From the NCBI GenBank assembly GCA_944326445.1, contig CALVDZ010000005.1, positions 1-64,000 of the forward strand: a stretch of 64,000 nucleotides of DNA. The letters run 5' to 3'. Of the stretch, positions 8,801 through 17,668 are shown in pieces. The position numbers were made by a program, and so were the translations under genes. The first letter of the stretch is position 1, and every line of letters starts with the position of its first letter. This DNA comes from an uncultured Helicobacter sp. GTDB lineage: Bacteria > Campylobacterota > Campylobacteria > Campylobacterales > Helicobacteraceae. Under the pieces are notes generated by a model. That model made no database searches and was not told where the DNA came from. It worked only from the letters and a program-made list of their open reading frames with translations.

Positions 8801-8960
8801 GCACACTGCGAGCCTCCCTGCGTGGCAGGGCAAGGGATTTGCCATTTTCGGGATTTTCTGCCTTTGTGAAGATTCTCACTCCACACTTCTTTAATTCCCC
8901 ATTCTCCACAAACGCCCAGCCAATCGAGGCAATCCCAATATCAAAGCCTAGAATTTTCAT
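5859..8960 (-). CDS. cas9: CRISPR-associated endonuclease Cas9, compact type II-C
   Basis: A 1033-residue RNA-guided DNA endonuclease. RuvC-I is GFDIGIASIGWA with D7; an arginine-rich bridge helix spans about 47-70; RuvC-II is HIELAREVG with E506; the HNH nuclease is LEIDHILPYSR with D585 and H586, followed by N600 and N609; RuvC-III is HHAIDAV with H734 and D738. All catalytic residues are intact, so both strands should be cut. The basic C-terminal part (about 790-1033) is the wedge and PAM-interacting region, ending in a lysine/arginine tail. ATG 8960 has GGAG seven bases ahead. First gene of cas9-cas1-cas2; no cas4 or csn2 follows, which fixes the subtype as II-C. The PAM is unknown. Confidence 0.98.
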   Translation of the reverse strand: MKILGFDIGIASIGWAFVENGELKKCGVRIFTKAENPENGKSLALPRREARSVRRRLARRKSRLEALKRLLAKEWGLCYEDYIALEGMLPRAFVGKNFTNPYQLRYEGLERRLSKEEFARVILHIAKHRGYGNKNAKTAKSEEGKSEQGKIKAALQANSAKLAKYRTIGEYFYKEFCEVAEVGSENPTQAGAQGVQKSIRNKGGEYTNCVAQEDLQRELQLIFECQKGFGFPITQEFQDKILDIAFFQRPLKDFSHLVGSCTFYPDEPRAPKFSLSAIEFVTISKAINLLSYVAKESGEAWEKEQWRKMLDSVFNAVCEKGSVSFAQVRKILNIDENFRFKEVDYTAKNPESKKFVEFWNLKRFCEILGEARQERSLVDCVARDITLNKNEEQLRKKLCDYGKFSKEQIENLLELDFSHHISLSLKALGEILPLMREGVRYDEACKLAGLKMRHNEQKSKFLPSFNESIYASELTNPVVYRAIAEYRKVLNALIKKYGRFHKIHIELAREVGKNFVERRKYEREIEDNYKKRQEAIQKCEAMGLSPSEGNILKMRLFIEQDETCMYSGKKIKREDLLSQKALEIDHILPYSRSCDDSYNNKVLVFINENQNKGNKTPFEAFGSDATKWAGIESLASRSGYPKQKARRILERRFRDREAGFKERNIVDTSYIARLIARYTREYLAFLPLDSNENTALIAGEKGSRVHVGVVSGMLSATMRHFWGLPIKNRDEHTHHAIDAVIIAFINAGLIQRFSEFKKAQESLKARLYAKELAKEEFKKQRAFFEPFAGFRENVLQKVSEIFVSRPPRKRARGALHEETFYSFDDKKLLKQYGGKEGLQKALELGKIRRIGTKIVANGAMVRVDIFKHTQSGRFYAVPIYTMDFALGVLPNKAVVSGKEKSGIIKDWLEMDCGYEFCFSLFKDDVIKVQKKDMQEAEFGYFVSLGTATASIAIIKHDNKFENLTPNQAKLFSNATQKEVVAKSLGIQNLKVFEKYKVSPLGELKPAKYEPREPIALKTTPKKHSKRRTNAREG

Positions 8961-8993
8961 ATTATCGCTCCAATGTTTAAGTATTCACAAACT

Positions 8994-9022
8994 TTTATAC
9001 CATAATCGCGAGCCTTTGACAA
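8994..9022 (-). promoter_or_regulatory. cas operon promoter
   Basis: On the minus strand, -35 TTGTCA (9022-9017), a 17-bp spacer ending TATGG, and -10 TATAAA (8999-8994), about 34 bp before the cas9 ATG. This is a near-consensus sigma-70 promoter with correct spacing. Confidence 0.65.
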
Positions 9023-9046
9023 GGTTTAAGGGCGCATGTGCGCATT

Positions 9047-9069
9047 AGATTCTGTATTTTTTAGAATCT
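9047..9069. repeat. AGATTCT/AGAATCT inverted repeat with T-rich loop
   Basis: AGATTCT (9047-9053) and AGAATCT (9063-9069) form a 7-bp stem extended by GCAT/ATGC after a T-T mismatch. It lies in the divergent spacer between cas9 and rpmB, where a terminator would have no gene to end, so its role is unclear. Confidence 0.5.
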
Positions 9070-9125
9070 TATGCCCGCACCGCAGCAAAGCTGACACATT
9101 TAAGCAAAACCTTGCGATATTTTTG

Positions 9126-9131
9126 TATAAT
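9126..9131 (+). promoter_or_regulatory. -10 box upstream of rpmB
   Basis: TATAAT preceded by TTTTG, 34 bp before the rpmB start codon; AAAAGG at the end of the short leader serves as ribosome-binding site. Confidence 0.6.
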
Positions 9132-9165
9132 TGCGGGCTTAATTTCACTTAAAAAGGTTGCAAGT

Positions 9166-9354
9166 ATGTCTAGAAAATGTGTATTTACAGGAAAAGGTCC
9201 GATGGTTGGCAACAATGTGAGCCACGCAAACAACAAAACCAAAAAACGCTCTCTACCAAACCTACGCAGGATAAAAATCCAACTAGAAGATGGCACAAGC
9301 GTGCGTGTGCGTGTGGCTGCCTCGACACTACGCACGATGAGAAAGAAGTCTTAG
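9166..9354 (+). CDS. rpmB: 50S ribosomal protein L28
   Basis: A 62-residue basic protein of the large ribosomal subunit, reading [20 protein letters not shown] and ending TLRTMRKKS, which matches L28 end to end. An in-frame ATG 18 codons upstream is ignored because the L28 family begins at MSRKC and a weak ribosome-binding site (AAGG) lies just ahead. A sigma-70 -10 box sits 34 bp upstream. The K+ channel gene follows 19 bp after the stop. Confidence 0.95.
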   Translation: MSRKCVFTGKGPMVGNNVSHANNKTKKRSLPNLRRIKIQLEDGTSVRVRVAASTLRTMRKKS

Positions 9355-9373
9355 AGCAGGATACCTCCACGCC

Positions 9374-10498
9374 TTGGCTAGGGTAAAAAAAAATCTCAAG
9401 CCCGAGATTCACGCAAAGCCCGATATAAGCTTGAGCTCTGAACTCTATCAGCAGCTTAAGCCCTTTAGAATCCCCCTCGTTCTTATCCAGTTTTTTGTCA
9501 TATTTGGGACGATAGGATACCTTGTCCTAGAGGATTACGACTTGATGCAGGCGTTTTTTCAGACGACTTATACTTTTACCAACACCGGCTTTGGCGCGCT
9601 AAAAGAGCGGGATTTTGGCACTATCACGATTATTTTTACCACGATATTAATGGTGTGTGGTGCGGGTATTGTTACTTTTAGTGTCGCATTTACGATTAGT
9701 ATTTTCAACAACAGCACGCTCATCGCGCTTATCAAGGAGCAAAATATGATCTACAAAATCAGCCGCTTGCGCAATCACTATGTGATTTGTTACCATAATG
9801 AACACACTATCGAGCTCACTAAGCAGTTTAAAGAATCCCAAATCCCCTTTGTCGTGGTGGATAACGCCCCGACATTTGAGCAAGAAGCGCGCCTGCACAA
9901 ATACCCCTACTACATTATAGGCGATCCACACACGCAGCTTGCGATGCTAAAAACTCATCTTTCATCGGCAAAGGGTATTGTTACCTTTTCGCCAAATATC
10001 ACTGAAAACATCGCACTTATCGCGAGTGTGAGGCTTTTTGAAAAAGAACTAGGGCGCAAACCCTACTATGTCATCGCCAACGCCAACACCCAAGAGGAAG
10101 TCGATAAGCTAAAAAAACTCGGTTGTGATTTTGTCGTATCAGCCTCTAAGCTCCTTGCACAAAGGATTTCAGCGATGGCAATCCGCCCTGATATGGAAAA
10201 CCTCCTAGAGCAATTCCTCTACAAACGCAACACCAAGCTAGATTTAGAAGAGATCATCGTGCCAAAATACAGCTGGCTTGTGCTGCGCAAGCTCAAAGAC
10301 GCGCATTTTAGGGAGGTTACGAATGTCTCTGTCGTGGCGATTACCCAAAAAGATGGCAAGCTCATCACGATGCCCACGGGCGATGCCATCGTTACGAGCG
10401 AGTGCAAAATGTTACTTATTGGGAGCTCGGAGGATATAAGGGTAACAAAGCGTCTGATTATGCGCAAACAAAAACCTAGGGAGGTGGATTATGTCTAA
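9374..10498 (+). CDS. Two-TM potassium channel with cytoplasmic RCK (TrkA-N) domain
   Basis: A 374-residue K+ channel subunit of the type of H. pylori KchA. TM1 is about 31-52, the pore helix and filter run 57-75 with the filter reading NTGFGA instead of the classical TVGYG, and TM2 is about 82-110. From residue 133 a Rossmann-type RCK domain begins ([14 protein letters not shown]), followed by a TrkA-C-like tail. The start is TTG at 9374: a stop lies shortly upstream in this frame and the next ATG falls inside the pore helix, so no ATG can be used. Ribosome-binding site AGGA is rather distant (11 bases). The stop overlaps argJ by eight bases. Confidence 0.85.
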   Translation: MARVKKNLKPEIHAKPDISLSSELYQQLKPFRIPLVLIQFFVIFGTIGYLVLEDYDLMQAFFQTTYTFTNTGFGALKERDFGTITIIFTTILMVCGAGIVTFSVAFTISIFNNSTLIALIKEQNMIYKISRLRNHYVICYHNEHTIELTKQFKESQIPFVVVDNAPTFEQEARLHKYPYYIIGDPHTQLAMLKTHLSSAKGIVTFSPNITENIALIASVRLFEKELGRKPYYVIANANTQEEVDKLKKLGCDFVVSASKLLAQRISAMAIRPDMENLLEQFLYKRNTKLDLEEIIVPKYSWLVLRKLKDAHFREVTNVSVVAITQKDGKLITMPTGDAIVTSECKMLLIGSSEDIRVTKRLIMRKQKPREVDYV

Positions 10499-11696
10499 GG
10501 GTTTTATTCTCTATCCTATCAGCGGGGGCGTGTGCGCGCCGCGTGGATTCATAGCCGATGGCGTGGCAGCGGGGCTCAAAAAAGATAACGCCCTTGATAT
10601 GGCGTTCATCTACGCCAAGGAGGGCTTTAGCGTGGAGGCACTTTTTACAAGCAATACCTTCGCCGCCGCGCCCATCGTGCATTTTAGGCAATATGTCGCT
10701 GGGAAAAAAAGTAACTTCGTGCTCATCACCACCAAAAACGCCAACGCGATGACGGGCAAGGCGGGGGTGGAGGATATATGCGAGATACTAGAGGCTTTAC
10801 AAAAGCGATTTGCTTGCGTCCAAAACCCCATTATGTCAAGCACGGGCGTGATTGGCGTGCGTTTGCCAAAGCAGCAAATCATAGGGGCTTTTGAGAGCTT
10901 TGAGCTAGAATCTAGCCCAGATTCACACAAGCGCGCTAGTGACGCGATACGCACCACTGACGCTTTTAGCAAGGAAATCGCCCTAGAAGTGGAGCTAGAA
11001 AATGGTAAGAGCTTTAGAATCGGCGCGATGGCAAAGGGCGCGGGTATGATAGCCCCTTCGCTTGCGACTATGCTCTGCTTCATCACCACCGACGCGCCTA
11101 TCCCCCCAGCCCACGCGCAAAGACTGCTCCAAACATACGCCAAAAAGAACTTCGATGCCATCAGCGTCGATGGCGATATGAGCACCAACGACTCGGTGTT
11201 TTTGCTCTCTAATGGCGCGAGTGGCGTCTATGACGAGGAGGCGTTTGGTATCGCGCTAGAGAGGATCACGCACAAACTCGCGCTTGATATAGTGCGCGAT
11301 GGCGAGGGGGCGAGCAAAGTCGTGGCGTTTGAGGTTAAAGGCGCGCGCGATGAGGCACAGGCACGGCGCGCTGCCAAAGCCCTTAGCAACTCCCTGCTTG
11401 TCAAAACCGCGATTTTTGGGGGCGATCCTAATTGGGGGCGTATCGCCTCCACCATAGGCGCGAGCAGCATAGAGGCACGCGAGGAGCTGCTGCGCATCAG
11501 CATCGGCGGCGTGGCTGTCTATGACAGGGGCGAGATCCTATTCACCCCCGAAGTGGAGTCCAAGGCGCACAAGGCTATGGAATCTGCGGAGTTTAAAATC
11601 GTGTGTGATTTGGGGATTGGCGAGGGGGTGTATGTGAGCTATGGCTGTGATTTGGGGCACAAATATGTGGAGATAAACTCGGATTATCGCTCATAG
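10491..11696 (+). CDS. argJ: Bifunctional glutamate N-acetyltransferase / ornithine acetyltransferase ArgJ
   Basis: A 401-residue enzyme of the arginine pathway that moves the acetyl group from N-acetylornithine to glutamate. It shows STGVIG (117-122) and the autoproteolysis segment [14 protein letters not shown], in which T193 becomes the catalytic N-terminal nucleophile of the beta subunit; GGDPNWGRI near residue 305 is also family-typical. ATG 10491 follows GGGAGGTGGATT and overlaps the channel stop by eight bases, implying translational coupling. The DNA downstream is a long non-coding repeat region. Confidence 0.95.
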   Translation: MSKGFILYPISGGVCAPRGFIADGVAAGLKKDNALDMAFIYAKEGFSVEALFTSNTFAAAPIVHFRQYVAGKKSNFVLITTKNANAMTGKAGVEDICEILEALQKRFACVQNPIMSSTGVIGVRLPKQQIIGAFESFELESSPDSHKRASDAIRTTDAFSKEIALEVELENGKSFRIGAMAKGAGMIAPSLATMLCFITTDAPIPPAHAQRLLQTYAKKNFDAISVDGDMSTNDSVFLLSNGASGVYDEEAFGIALERITHKLALDIVRDGEGASKVVAFEVKGARDEAQARRAAKALSNSLLVKTAIFGGDPNWGRIASTIGASSIEAREELLRISIGGVAVYDRGEILFTPEVESKAHKAMESAEFKIVCDLGIGEGVYVSYGCDLGHKYVEINSDYRS

Positions 11697-12946
11697 CTTG
11701 GATTATCACTCATAGGGACGCGAATCTAGGGCTTGATGGTGGCTGCCCTTTGCTCACTGCTCCCTGCCCTACTCCGCCCTTAAAGCCTGCTATCCAAAAA
11801 GCTGCGCCCTAACCAATCATATATCCCCGCCTGCCCTACTCCGCCCTTACCTTTTATCCAAAAGCCCCCAAAGCAAGCCTTTAAGCCAAATACAGAATCT
11901 GGGCGAGATTCTAAGATTTTTTACATTTTTACTCATTTTTCTTTAGCGATTGCTACTAAACTTTTCATTTTTCTCCATTACAAAGCCCTAACTTACACAG
12001 ATTTGTATAGAAAGGTTACATTATAGAATCTAAGTCCATAAGCAACATTGCAAAATCTAGAGAATCTAACGCAACTTTAAGAGCTAGATTAAAGGTTGAG
12101 GCTCAAAGGAAACAAACGAAAGTTTTTAACATTCAAGACATTTACAAAATCCGCGCAATCCAAAACAGATTCAAAAACAAAGCATAGAATCTACATGTAA
12201 AGTTTTGGATTTGCAATGAGAATCTCACTCCAAAAATTTAAAAAATTTTAGAATCTAATGGATTTGGAGTCTAGATTTAAAGCTTTAAGCGCAAAATCTA
12301 AGGTTTTTAGAAAACGCAGCTCTTTAGAAAATAAGGCAAAACCGTAGTTTTTTAAAATTTAGCGCAAACTCCCTCCAAACCACACCGCACCTGTTGTGAT
12401 AACACCCGCCCACACTCGCACAATGGCAATTGGCTAGCGGCAGACTTACGCGATCCACACGAGACTAAGAGGACAAAGCCAAGCATAGATTTAGAATCTA
12501 GTCTTACAGAATCCAAGTAAGATTCAAAAAAATAGAATCTAGCCTAATAGATTCAAAATATAGGGAAAACATAGAATCTAGCTTCGATACTTTAGTTTTA
12601 AGCTTAGAATCTAGCCTTATAAAACCTACCCCCACACACAGATTCTAAGACAATTACAAAATCCAAAACAGAGATTTTAAAAAATGCGCAAAGACAGAAT
12701 CTAAGAGACACAGAATCTAATGCAGATTTAGAATCTAATCCAACAGATTCTGAAACAATCGCAGAATCTAGCGAGATTATAAAAACACACAACGACAGAA
12801 TCTAAGTCCCAAAGAATCCACAGAATCTGCAACACAGAATCCAAGCAATATAGAATCTAGGGCAGATTCAGAATCCAGAACAGATTCACAAACCTCCCCA
12901 CTTCAAAAAACCTCATCAAGACTTTGCCCGATTCAAATAATGGGGC

Positions 12947-12993
12947 GTGCGGTAGCACGAGCCTAGCACAATTGCAAAATTGCACCATTTTTG
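12947..12993 (+). repeat. 47-bp direct repeat, copy 1
   Basis: Begins GTGCGGTAGCACGAGCC and ends CACCATTTTTG; identical to 13613-13659. It contains the small palindrome GTGC-GGTA-GCAC. The bases to its left (CAAAAAACCTCATCAAGACTTTGCC) are also loosely shared with copy 2. Confidence 0.9.
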
Positions 12994-13612
12994 TAGCGCA
13001 AAAATCCAATTAGATAGATTCAGTGTGCGGGACGCACCGATAAAAAGCTCAATCGGGGTGGAGGGAGGCTAAAGAGTGCTTACCCGCCCGCCCAAGTTGT
13101 AAAAAATGAGGAGGAGCGACTTCGCGCACTTAGGCTGCCACTTAGCCCTACCTGCACATTGTAAGCCTCGCTCCCCCTCTCGCATAAAACACTAGATTCT
13201 AAGAAACTTAGAATCTAGCACAGATTCAGAATCTAGATTCAAGGTTTGGAGTTAGATTCAGAATCTAATTCCACAGAATCTAACGCGGATTCAAAGACAA
13301 GCAAAAAATCCAAAGAGATTCTAAGAAATGAAAAAATACAGAATCTAAGCAGCATAGAATCTGTGCAATTCCTCACAGATTCTCGCACACAGGATCTAGG
13401 ATGCGCAGAAGTCTAAAAGATACACAAATGCAGAATCTAAGCCTAAAAAAAATTGCAGAATTTACAACACAGAATCCAAACAATCTAGAATCTAGAGCGG
13501 ATTCAGATTCTAAGGAAAGCTTAGATTCTAGTCTTTCAGATTCGAAGCAACTTACAGAATCTACTACTTCAAAAAATCCTAGCGAGGCTTTGCCAAATAA
13601 GATAAATAGTGC

Positions 13613-13659
13613 GTGCGGTAGCACGAGCCTAGCACAATTGCAAAATTGCACCATTTTTG
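13613..13659 (+). repeat. 47-bp direct repeat, copy 2
   Basis: Identical to 12947-12993. The left flank AGCGAGGCTTTGCCAAATAA reappears in reverse orientation near 14113-14140, so a larger unit has been duplicated and inverted here. Confidence 0.9.
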
Positions 13660-13806
13660 CGCAGCAAAAATCAAATAAATATGTAGGTGCGATAGCACCA
13701 ACCATCTCTCGCCCTTGTCGTGGTGGCAAAGCGTAAGCTTCTTTAGAAAAATGCGTTAAGAAAATGCAGTAGTGCATTTTTAGCATTTTTGACTAGACAA
13801 GGAAGT

Positions 13807-13997
13807 AGCGAGGCTCTCCCGCCAAAAGATATACTTTGTGGCTGCGCAAAAAGCGGCGGCTTTTTCGGGGCTTTACTTGCAACCCGTTGGCTCTTTTTGC
13901 GCAAACAAGGAGAGAGCCTCGCTTTTTCCGCTTCTAGCGCAATCGTTGCGGAGGCACTCCTGCCTCCTTGCTCCAACGATTGCGCACCACGAAGCGG
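13807..13997. repeat. Two adjacent long hairpin elements
   Basis: First hairpin: AGCGAGGCTCTC (13807-13818) pairs with GAGAGCCTCGCT (13912-13923), and inside it TGCGCAAAAAG (13843-13853) pairs with CTTTTTGCGCA (13893-13903). Second hairpin: CCGCTTC (13928-13934) with GAAGCGG (13991-13997), GCGCAATCGTT (13937-13947) with AACGATTGCGC (13975-13985), and GGAGGCA (13950-13956) with TGCCTCC (13961-13967) around a 4-base loop. This nested perfect pairing is far beyond chance. It could be a structured RNA or a palindromic miniature element; no transposase is near. Confidence 0.7.
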
Positions 13998-14058
13998 GCG
14001 AGTGTCGGTATGCGCTGCCGCGCTACATATCTCATTTGATTTTTGCTCTGCATTAATG

Positions 14059-14084
14059 GCAGAATCTAAGTTCTTAGATTCTGC
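14059..14084. repeat. Perfect 12-bp inverted repeat built on AGAATCT
   Basis: GCAGAATCTAAG (14059-14070) and CTTAGATTCTGC (14073-14084) flank a 2-base TT centre. It shows two AGATTCT words facing each other, as also seen at 51494-51539. Confidence 0.8.
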
Positions 14085-14544
14085 TTAGGCCTCGTGCTGT
14101 CGCACGCACTATTATTTGAATTTGGCAAAGCCTTGTTAGGGTTTTTTGGTGTTGTGGATTGTGTGAGTGTTTTGGATCTAAGCACAAACCTAAAACCTCA
14201 CTAAATCTATAATTCTAAGCCTAGTCTCCACAAGTCCTTTAGATTTCAAATCTTCACTAGATGCTAGATTATCAAATCTGCTTTGAATTTTGTGGATTGA
14301 CTTAGATTCTGTCTTTGCTTGTTTTTGTGGATTGTTTAAGCCTGCTATGTTAGATTCTAATCTATTGCGTTAGATTCTGTAAATACCTTGGATTCTGGAG
14401 CAATCGTGCTAAGGCACTTGTGTCGGGGGTGTGAGACAGAGCCTCCCGCCCCTGTGCTGCGTGAGCGCACACTACGATTTTTGGCGAGATTGCAGAATCT
14501 CTTAGCACCAAGCACAGCAGCACCGTCTTGGGCTAGCGCATTGC

Positions 14545-15144
14545 TCACTTCACAAGCGCGCTGATGGCTTTAAAATGCGGATCTTTAGAATCTAGCATAC
14601 TGCCAAAGAGCACGGATTCTGTATTGGTAACCCGCGCGCCCTGTGCTGCCATAAGCGAGATGGCGTTGAGATGATTGGCGTCATCGCGCGAGCTTAGTGC
14701 GTCCTGGACAACCCATACATTGAAGTTCAGCGTAAGCGCGTGCAGCACACTCTGCAAAATACACACATGGCTCTCAATCCCAAAAATCACGAGATTTTTG
14801 CACCCGCTTTGGGCGATAAACGCAGTGATAGGCTCATCGCCAAAAATGCTAAAGGTGCTTTTTTCTTTGAGCACGCATTGGGGCTTTGGGGATTGTGAAT
14901 CTAGGGCGTCAAAAGATTCTATAGGCGTAAAGATAATGCTTGAATCTGTCGCACCCAAGCCCTTTGGATACTGCTCGGTGATGAGGGTTTTAGTCCCTAG
15001 GATCTGCGCGCCCCTCAAAAGCTTGTTGGTATTTCTCACCACCGCATCTTTGCGCGCCATTAGTGGCAAAAGCCGCTCTTGAATGTCGATACACACAAAG
15101 AGTGTGTCCTTGGGCTCAAGCAGAGCTTGTGTAAAGGATTTCAT
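14545..15144 (-). CDS. Isochorismatase-family cysteine hydrolase
   Basis: A 199-residue cytoplasmic hydrolase of the isochorismatase/nicotinamidase fold, closest in style to YcaC-like proteins. The triad is D20 (FVCIDIQERLLP), K95 (KEKSTFSIF) and C128 (GIESHVCILQS). The substrate is unknown. ATG 15144 is chosen over an adjacent GTG because GAGGT lies six bases ahead. It follows ackA by 9 bp on the same strand and probably belongs to the pta-ackA operon. The C-terminal part contains a DS pair (LDSKDP) encoded by the AGATTCT word. Confidence 0.85.
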   Translation of the reverse strand: MKSFTQALLEPKDTLFVCIDIQERLLPLMARKDAVVRNTNKLLRGAQILGTKTLITEQYPKGLGATDSSIIFTPIESFDALDSQSPKPQCVLKEKSTFSIFGDEPITAFIAQSGCKNLVIFGIESHVCILQSVLHALTLNFNVWVVQDALSSRDDANHLNAISLMAAQGARVTNTESVLFGSMLDSKDPHFKAISALVK

Positions 15145-15153
15145 CACACACCT

Positions 15154-16350
15154 CTAAAGCTGTGAAACGATAGTCTTGGTATCGCGCGCGATGACAAGCT
15201 CTTCGTTGGTGGGGATCACGCAGACTTTCACGCGTGAATTTGGCGTGGAGATGATCGCCTCCTGTCCGCAGACTTTATTTGCCTCGGTATCGAGCTTCAC
15301 GCCCAAAAACTCCAAGTGATCGACAATCATACCGCGTATGAAGTTCGCATTTTCGCCCACACCGGCACAAAAGCTAATCGCATCTACCCCGATAAGCACC
15401 GCGCAGTATGAGCCGATGTATTTCACTACGCGGTAGGCAAACGCCGCCCGCGCAAGCTTGGCGCGCTCATTGCCCTTCAAATCCGCATCGAGCAAATCCC
15501 TAAAGTCGCTTGAGAGCCCAGAGATCCCAAGCACACCGGATTTTTTATTGAGGATATTTACCACTTCCTTGACGCTGATACCCTCTTTCTCGGAGATATA
15601 CTCTAAGATTCCCGGATCCAAATCCCCGCTGCGTGTCCCCATAATGAGCCCTTCAAGCGGAGTAAGCCCCATACTTGTATCAATACACTCGCCATTTTTT
15701 ATCGCTGCAATCGAAGAGCCATTGCCAAGGTGGCAAGTGATGATTTTTGAGTTGTGATAATCCAGTCCCAAAAACTCGGCGGTGCGCTGCGAGACATATT
15801 TATGGCTTGTCCCGTGGAAGCCATAGCGGCGCACCTTGTATTTTTCATACCATTCATAGGGCACGCCATAGGTGAAGGCTTTGGGTGGCATAGTTTGGTG
15901 GAATGCTGTGTCAAACACCCCCACCATAGGCGTGTTTGGCATTAGCTTTTGACAAGCCCTAATGCCCGTGATATTTGCTGGATTGTGCAGAGGTGCGAGC
16001 ACAGAGCACTCCTCCATATGCTTGATAACATTCTCATCAATGAGCACAGATTCTTTAAAATGCTCTCCGCCATGCACGGTTCTATGTCCCACTGCCGCAA
16101 TCTCCTCAAGCGAGCTAATCACGCCTATTTCCTTATCCGTGAGCGCGTCAAGCACCATAGAGACGGCTTTAGAATGATCGGGGATCGCCTCTTTTTTCTC
16201 GGTTTTTACCCCGTCTTTTTTGTAGTTTAGCACGCTGCCCTCAAGCCCGATTCTATCGCATATACCCGAGACGAGCGTCTTTTCTGTCTGCATATCGATA
16301 AGCTGAAACTTCAAAGACGAACTTCCGCAATTAATCACCAAAACTTTCAT
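15154..16350 (-). CDS. ackA: Acetate kinase
   Basis: A 398-residue ASKHA-fold kinase that converts acetyl phosphate and ADP to acetate and ATP. Signatures: VINCGSSSLKFQL at the N-terminus (phosphate-binding), HRTVHGGEHF, and YGFHGTSHKYVSQR with the catalytic histidine region. Length is normal for the family. ATG 16350 has GGAG a few bases ahead (AAGGAGAATATT). It follows pta by 32 bp on the same strand, the classical acetate-overflow pair. Confidence 0.97.
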   Translation of the reverse strand: MKVLVINCGSSSLKFQLIDMQTEKTLVSGICDRIGLEGSVLNYKKDGVKTEKKEAIPDHSKAVSMVLDALTDKEIGVISSLEEIAAVGHRTVHGGEHFKESVLIDENVIKHMEECSVLAPLHNPANITGIRACQKLMPNTPMVGVFDTAFHQTMPPKAFTYGVPYEWYEKYKVRRYGFHGTSHKYVSQRTAEFLGLDYHNSKIITCHLGNGSSIAAIKNGECIDTSMGLTPLEGLIMGTRSGDLDPGILEYISEKEGISVKEVVNILNKKSGVLGISGLSSDFRDLLDADLKGNERAKLARAAFAYRVVKYIGSYCAVLIGVDAISFCAGVGENANFIRGMIVDHLEFLGVKLDTEANKVCGQEAIISTPNSRVKVCVIPTNEELVIARDTKTIVSQL

Positions 16351-16382
16351 AATATTCTCCTTTTATTGTTGGTTTATAGAAT

Positions 16383-17375
16383 CTAAGCCTGCGCCTGCAA
16401 CGCCGTGAGTGCCACCACACCCACGATATCATCGCTACTGCAGCCGCGTGATAAGTCATTTACCGGTGCTGCCATACCTTGGGATACAGGACCATACGCC
16501 TCCGCTTTAGCAAGCCGCTGCACGAGCTTGTAGCCGATGTTTCCAGAATCTAAATCCGGGAATACGAGCACATTTGCCTTGCCTGCGACTTTTGAGCCCT
16601 TTGCCTTAGACGCACCAATACTTGGCACAATCGCCGCATCAAGCTGCAGCTCCCCATCAATAGCGATATCGGGCGCGAGAGATTGCGCGATTTTAGTCGC
16701 CTCGATAACCTTGTCGATATGCTCGTGCTTGGCGCTGCCATAGGTGGAGTGGCTTAGCATACCCACAAATGGCTCGCTCTTTGTGAGTGCCTTAAAGGTG
16801 CGTGCAGAAGCCACCGCGATATGTGCGAGCTCTTCAGGCGTGGGGTTTTGACAAAGCGCACAATCAGCAAAGACAAAAATCCCATCAAGCCCATACTCGC
16901 AATCAGGCACAATCATAATAAAAGACGAGGAGACGATTTTAGAATCTTTTGCCGTCCCGATGATTTGCAGCGATGGGCGCAAGACATCAGAAGTCGCGTG
17001 CAGTGCGCCCGCCACCATACCATCAGCCTTTTTTGCCTTTACCAACGCCACGCCAAAATACAGCCAATCCGTGGTGAGTAGCTCCCTAGCCTTAGTAGCG
17101 TCCATTCCCTTATGCCCGCGCAAGCTCACAAAGAGCTCCACAAACTCCTCAAGTAGGGGCGTGTTGCTAGGATTGATAAACTGCGCTTTGCCTAAATCAA
17201 GCGTAGAATCTACTGCTTTTATCTGCGCCTCATCGCCAAGCAGGATAATATCCGCAAAGCCCTCTTGCAAGACTTTGTGCGCTGCCTGCAAGGTGCGGAT
17301 ATCGCTCGTCTCTGGCAGGACGATTGTCTTTTTGTCCGCCTTTGCCTTTTGTTTGATGCCCTCGATAAAACTCAT
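16383..17375 (-). CDS. pta: Phosphate acetyltransferase
   Basis: A 330-residue enzyme exchanging CoA for phosphate on acetyl-CoA. It corresponds to the catalytic PTA_PTB domain only, with no N-terminal regulatory DRTGG or P-loop part, as in many short Pta proteins. It begins MSFIEGIKQKAKADKKTIVLPE and ends GVVALTALQAQA; SSFIMIVPDCEYG is near the active site. ATG 17375 has AGGAGG seven bases ahead. First gene of pta-ackA-hydrolase. Confidence 0.95.
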   Translation of the reverse strand: MSFIEGIKQKAKADKKTIVLPETSDIRTLQAAHKVLQEGFADIILLGDEAQIKAVDSTLDLGKAQFINPSNTPLLEEFVELFVSLRGHKGMDATKARELLTTDWLYFGVALVKAKKADGMVAGALHATSDVLRPSLQIIGTAKDSKIVSSSFIMIVPDCEYGLDGIFVFADCALCQNPTPEELAHIAVASARTFKALTKSEPFVGMLSHSTYGSAKHEHIDKVIEATKIAQSLAPDIAIDGELQLDAAIVPSIGASKAKGSKVAGKANVLVFPDLDSGNIGYKLVQRLAKAEAYGPVSQGMAAPVNDLSRGCSSDDIVGVVALTALQAQA

Positions 17376-17395
17376 AGTAACCTCCTTAATGGTGT

Positions 17396-17414
17396 TAAGA
17401 ATTGTTAGTTCTTA
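17396..17414. promoter_or_regulatory. Inverted repeat in the pta leader
   Basis: TAAGAA-N7-TTCTTA lies 20-40 bp upstream of the pta start. It could be a regulator-binding site; no matching regulator is identified. Confidence 0.3.
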
Positions 17415-17668
17415 GTTACATACTAGGGCAGGTAAATTAATACTTTTCTTATTTGTGCATACAGAGTGTAACAAAATGGTAATTTTTACTCACTTTTTAA
17501 AAAGCCTTTGGCTCTTAGATTCTACAAAACACTCGCAACGAGCGGTATCGTGGAGAGTAGTGCATAAAAATGTAACATAGCAAAAATATCAGAATCTAGC
17601 GGGGTGGTGTAGGGGATAAGAGGGATTGAGTAGCGCGTTTGCCCACAGAATCTGTGAGCAAACTTGTG
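17415..17668. other. Intergenic region between yceI and pta, with palindrome
   Basis: No gene. GTTTGC (17637-17642) pairs with GCAAAC (17658-17663) around the palindrome CACAGAATCTGTG, just after the yceI stop; this may end yceI transcription, although no T run follows. ACGAGCGGTATC at about 17538 also occurs in the dispersed element near 29227. Confidence 0.5.

Larger units (their letters stand above)
11697..14544. other. 2.8-kb gene-poor region rich in AGATTCT words and duplicated blocks
   Basis: No frame shows convincing protein: open frames are short and their translations are strings of ES/DS/LDS produced by the repeated word. At least fifteen AGAATCT or AGATTCT words lie in 12,000-12,900 alone. 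The 20-bp segment 11763-11782 recurs at 11830-11849. A 47-bp block is perfectly repeated (12947 and 13613) and has an imperfect inverted relative near 14090-14120. Strong hairpins lie at 13807-13997 and 14059-14084. It may be decayed genes overgrown by repeats, or a landing zone for dispersed elements; nothing identifies an ancestor gene. Confidence 0.75.

Noticed and set aside
13401..13736. 111-codon plus-strand frame in the gene-poor region
   Set aside because: No ribosome-binding site, and its residues are ES/DS/LDS strings from the AGATTCT word followed by the duplicated 47-bp block.
11697..14544. Prophage or insertion sequence remains
   Set aside because: No transposase, integrase or phage protein fragment is recognisable in any frame, and no terminal repeats with target duplications were seen.
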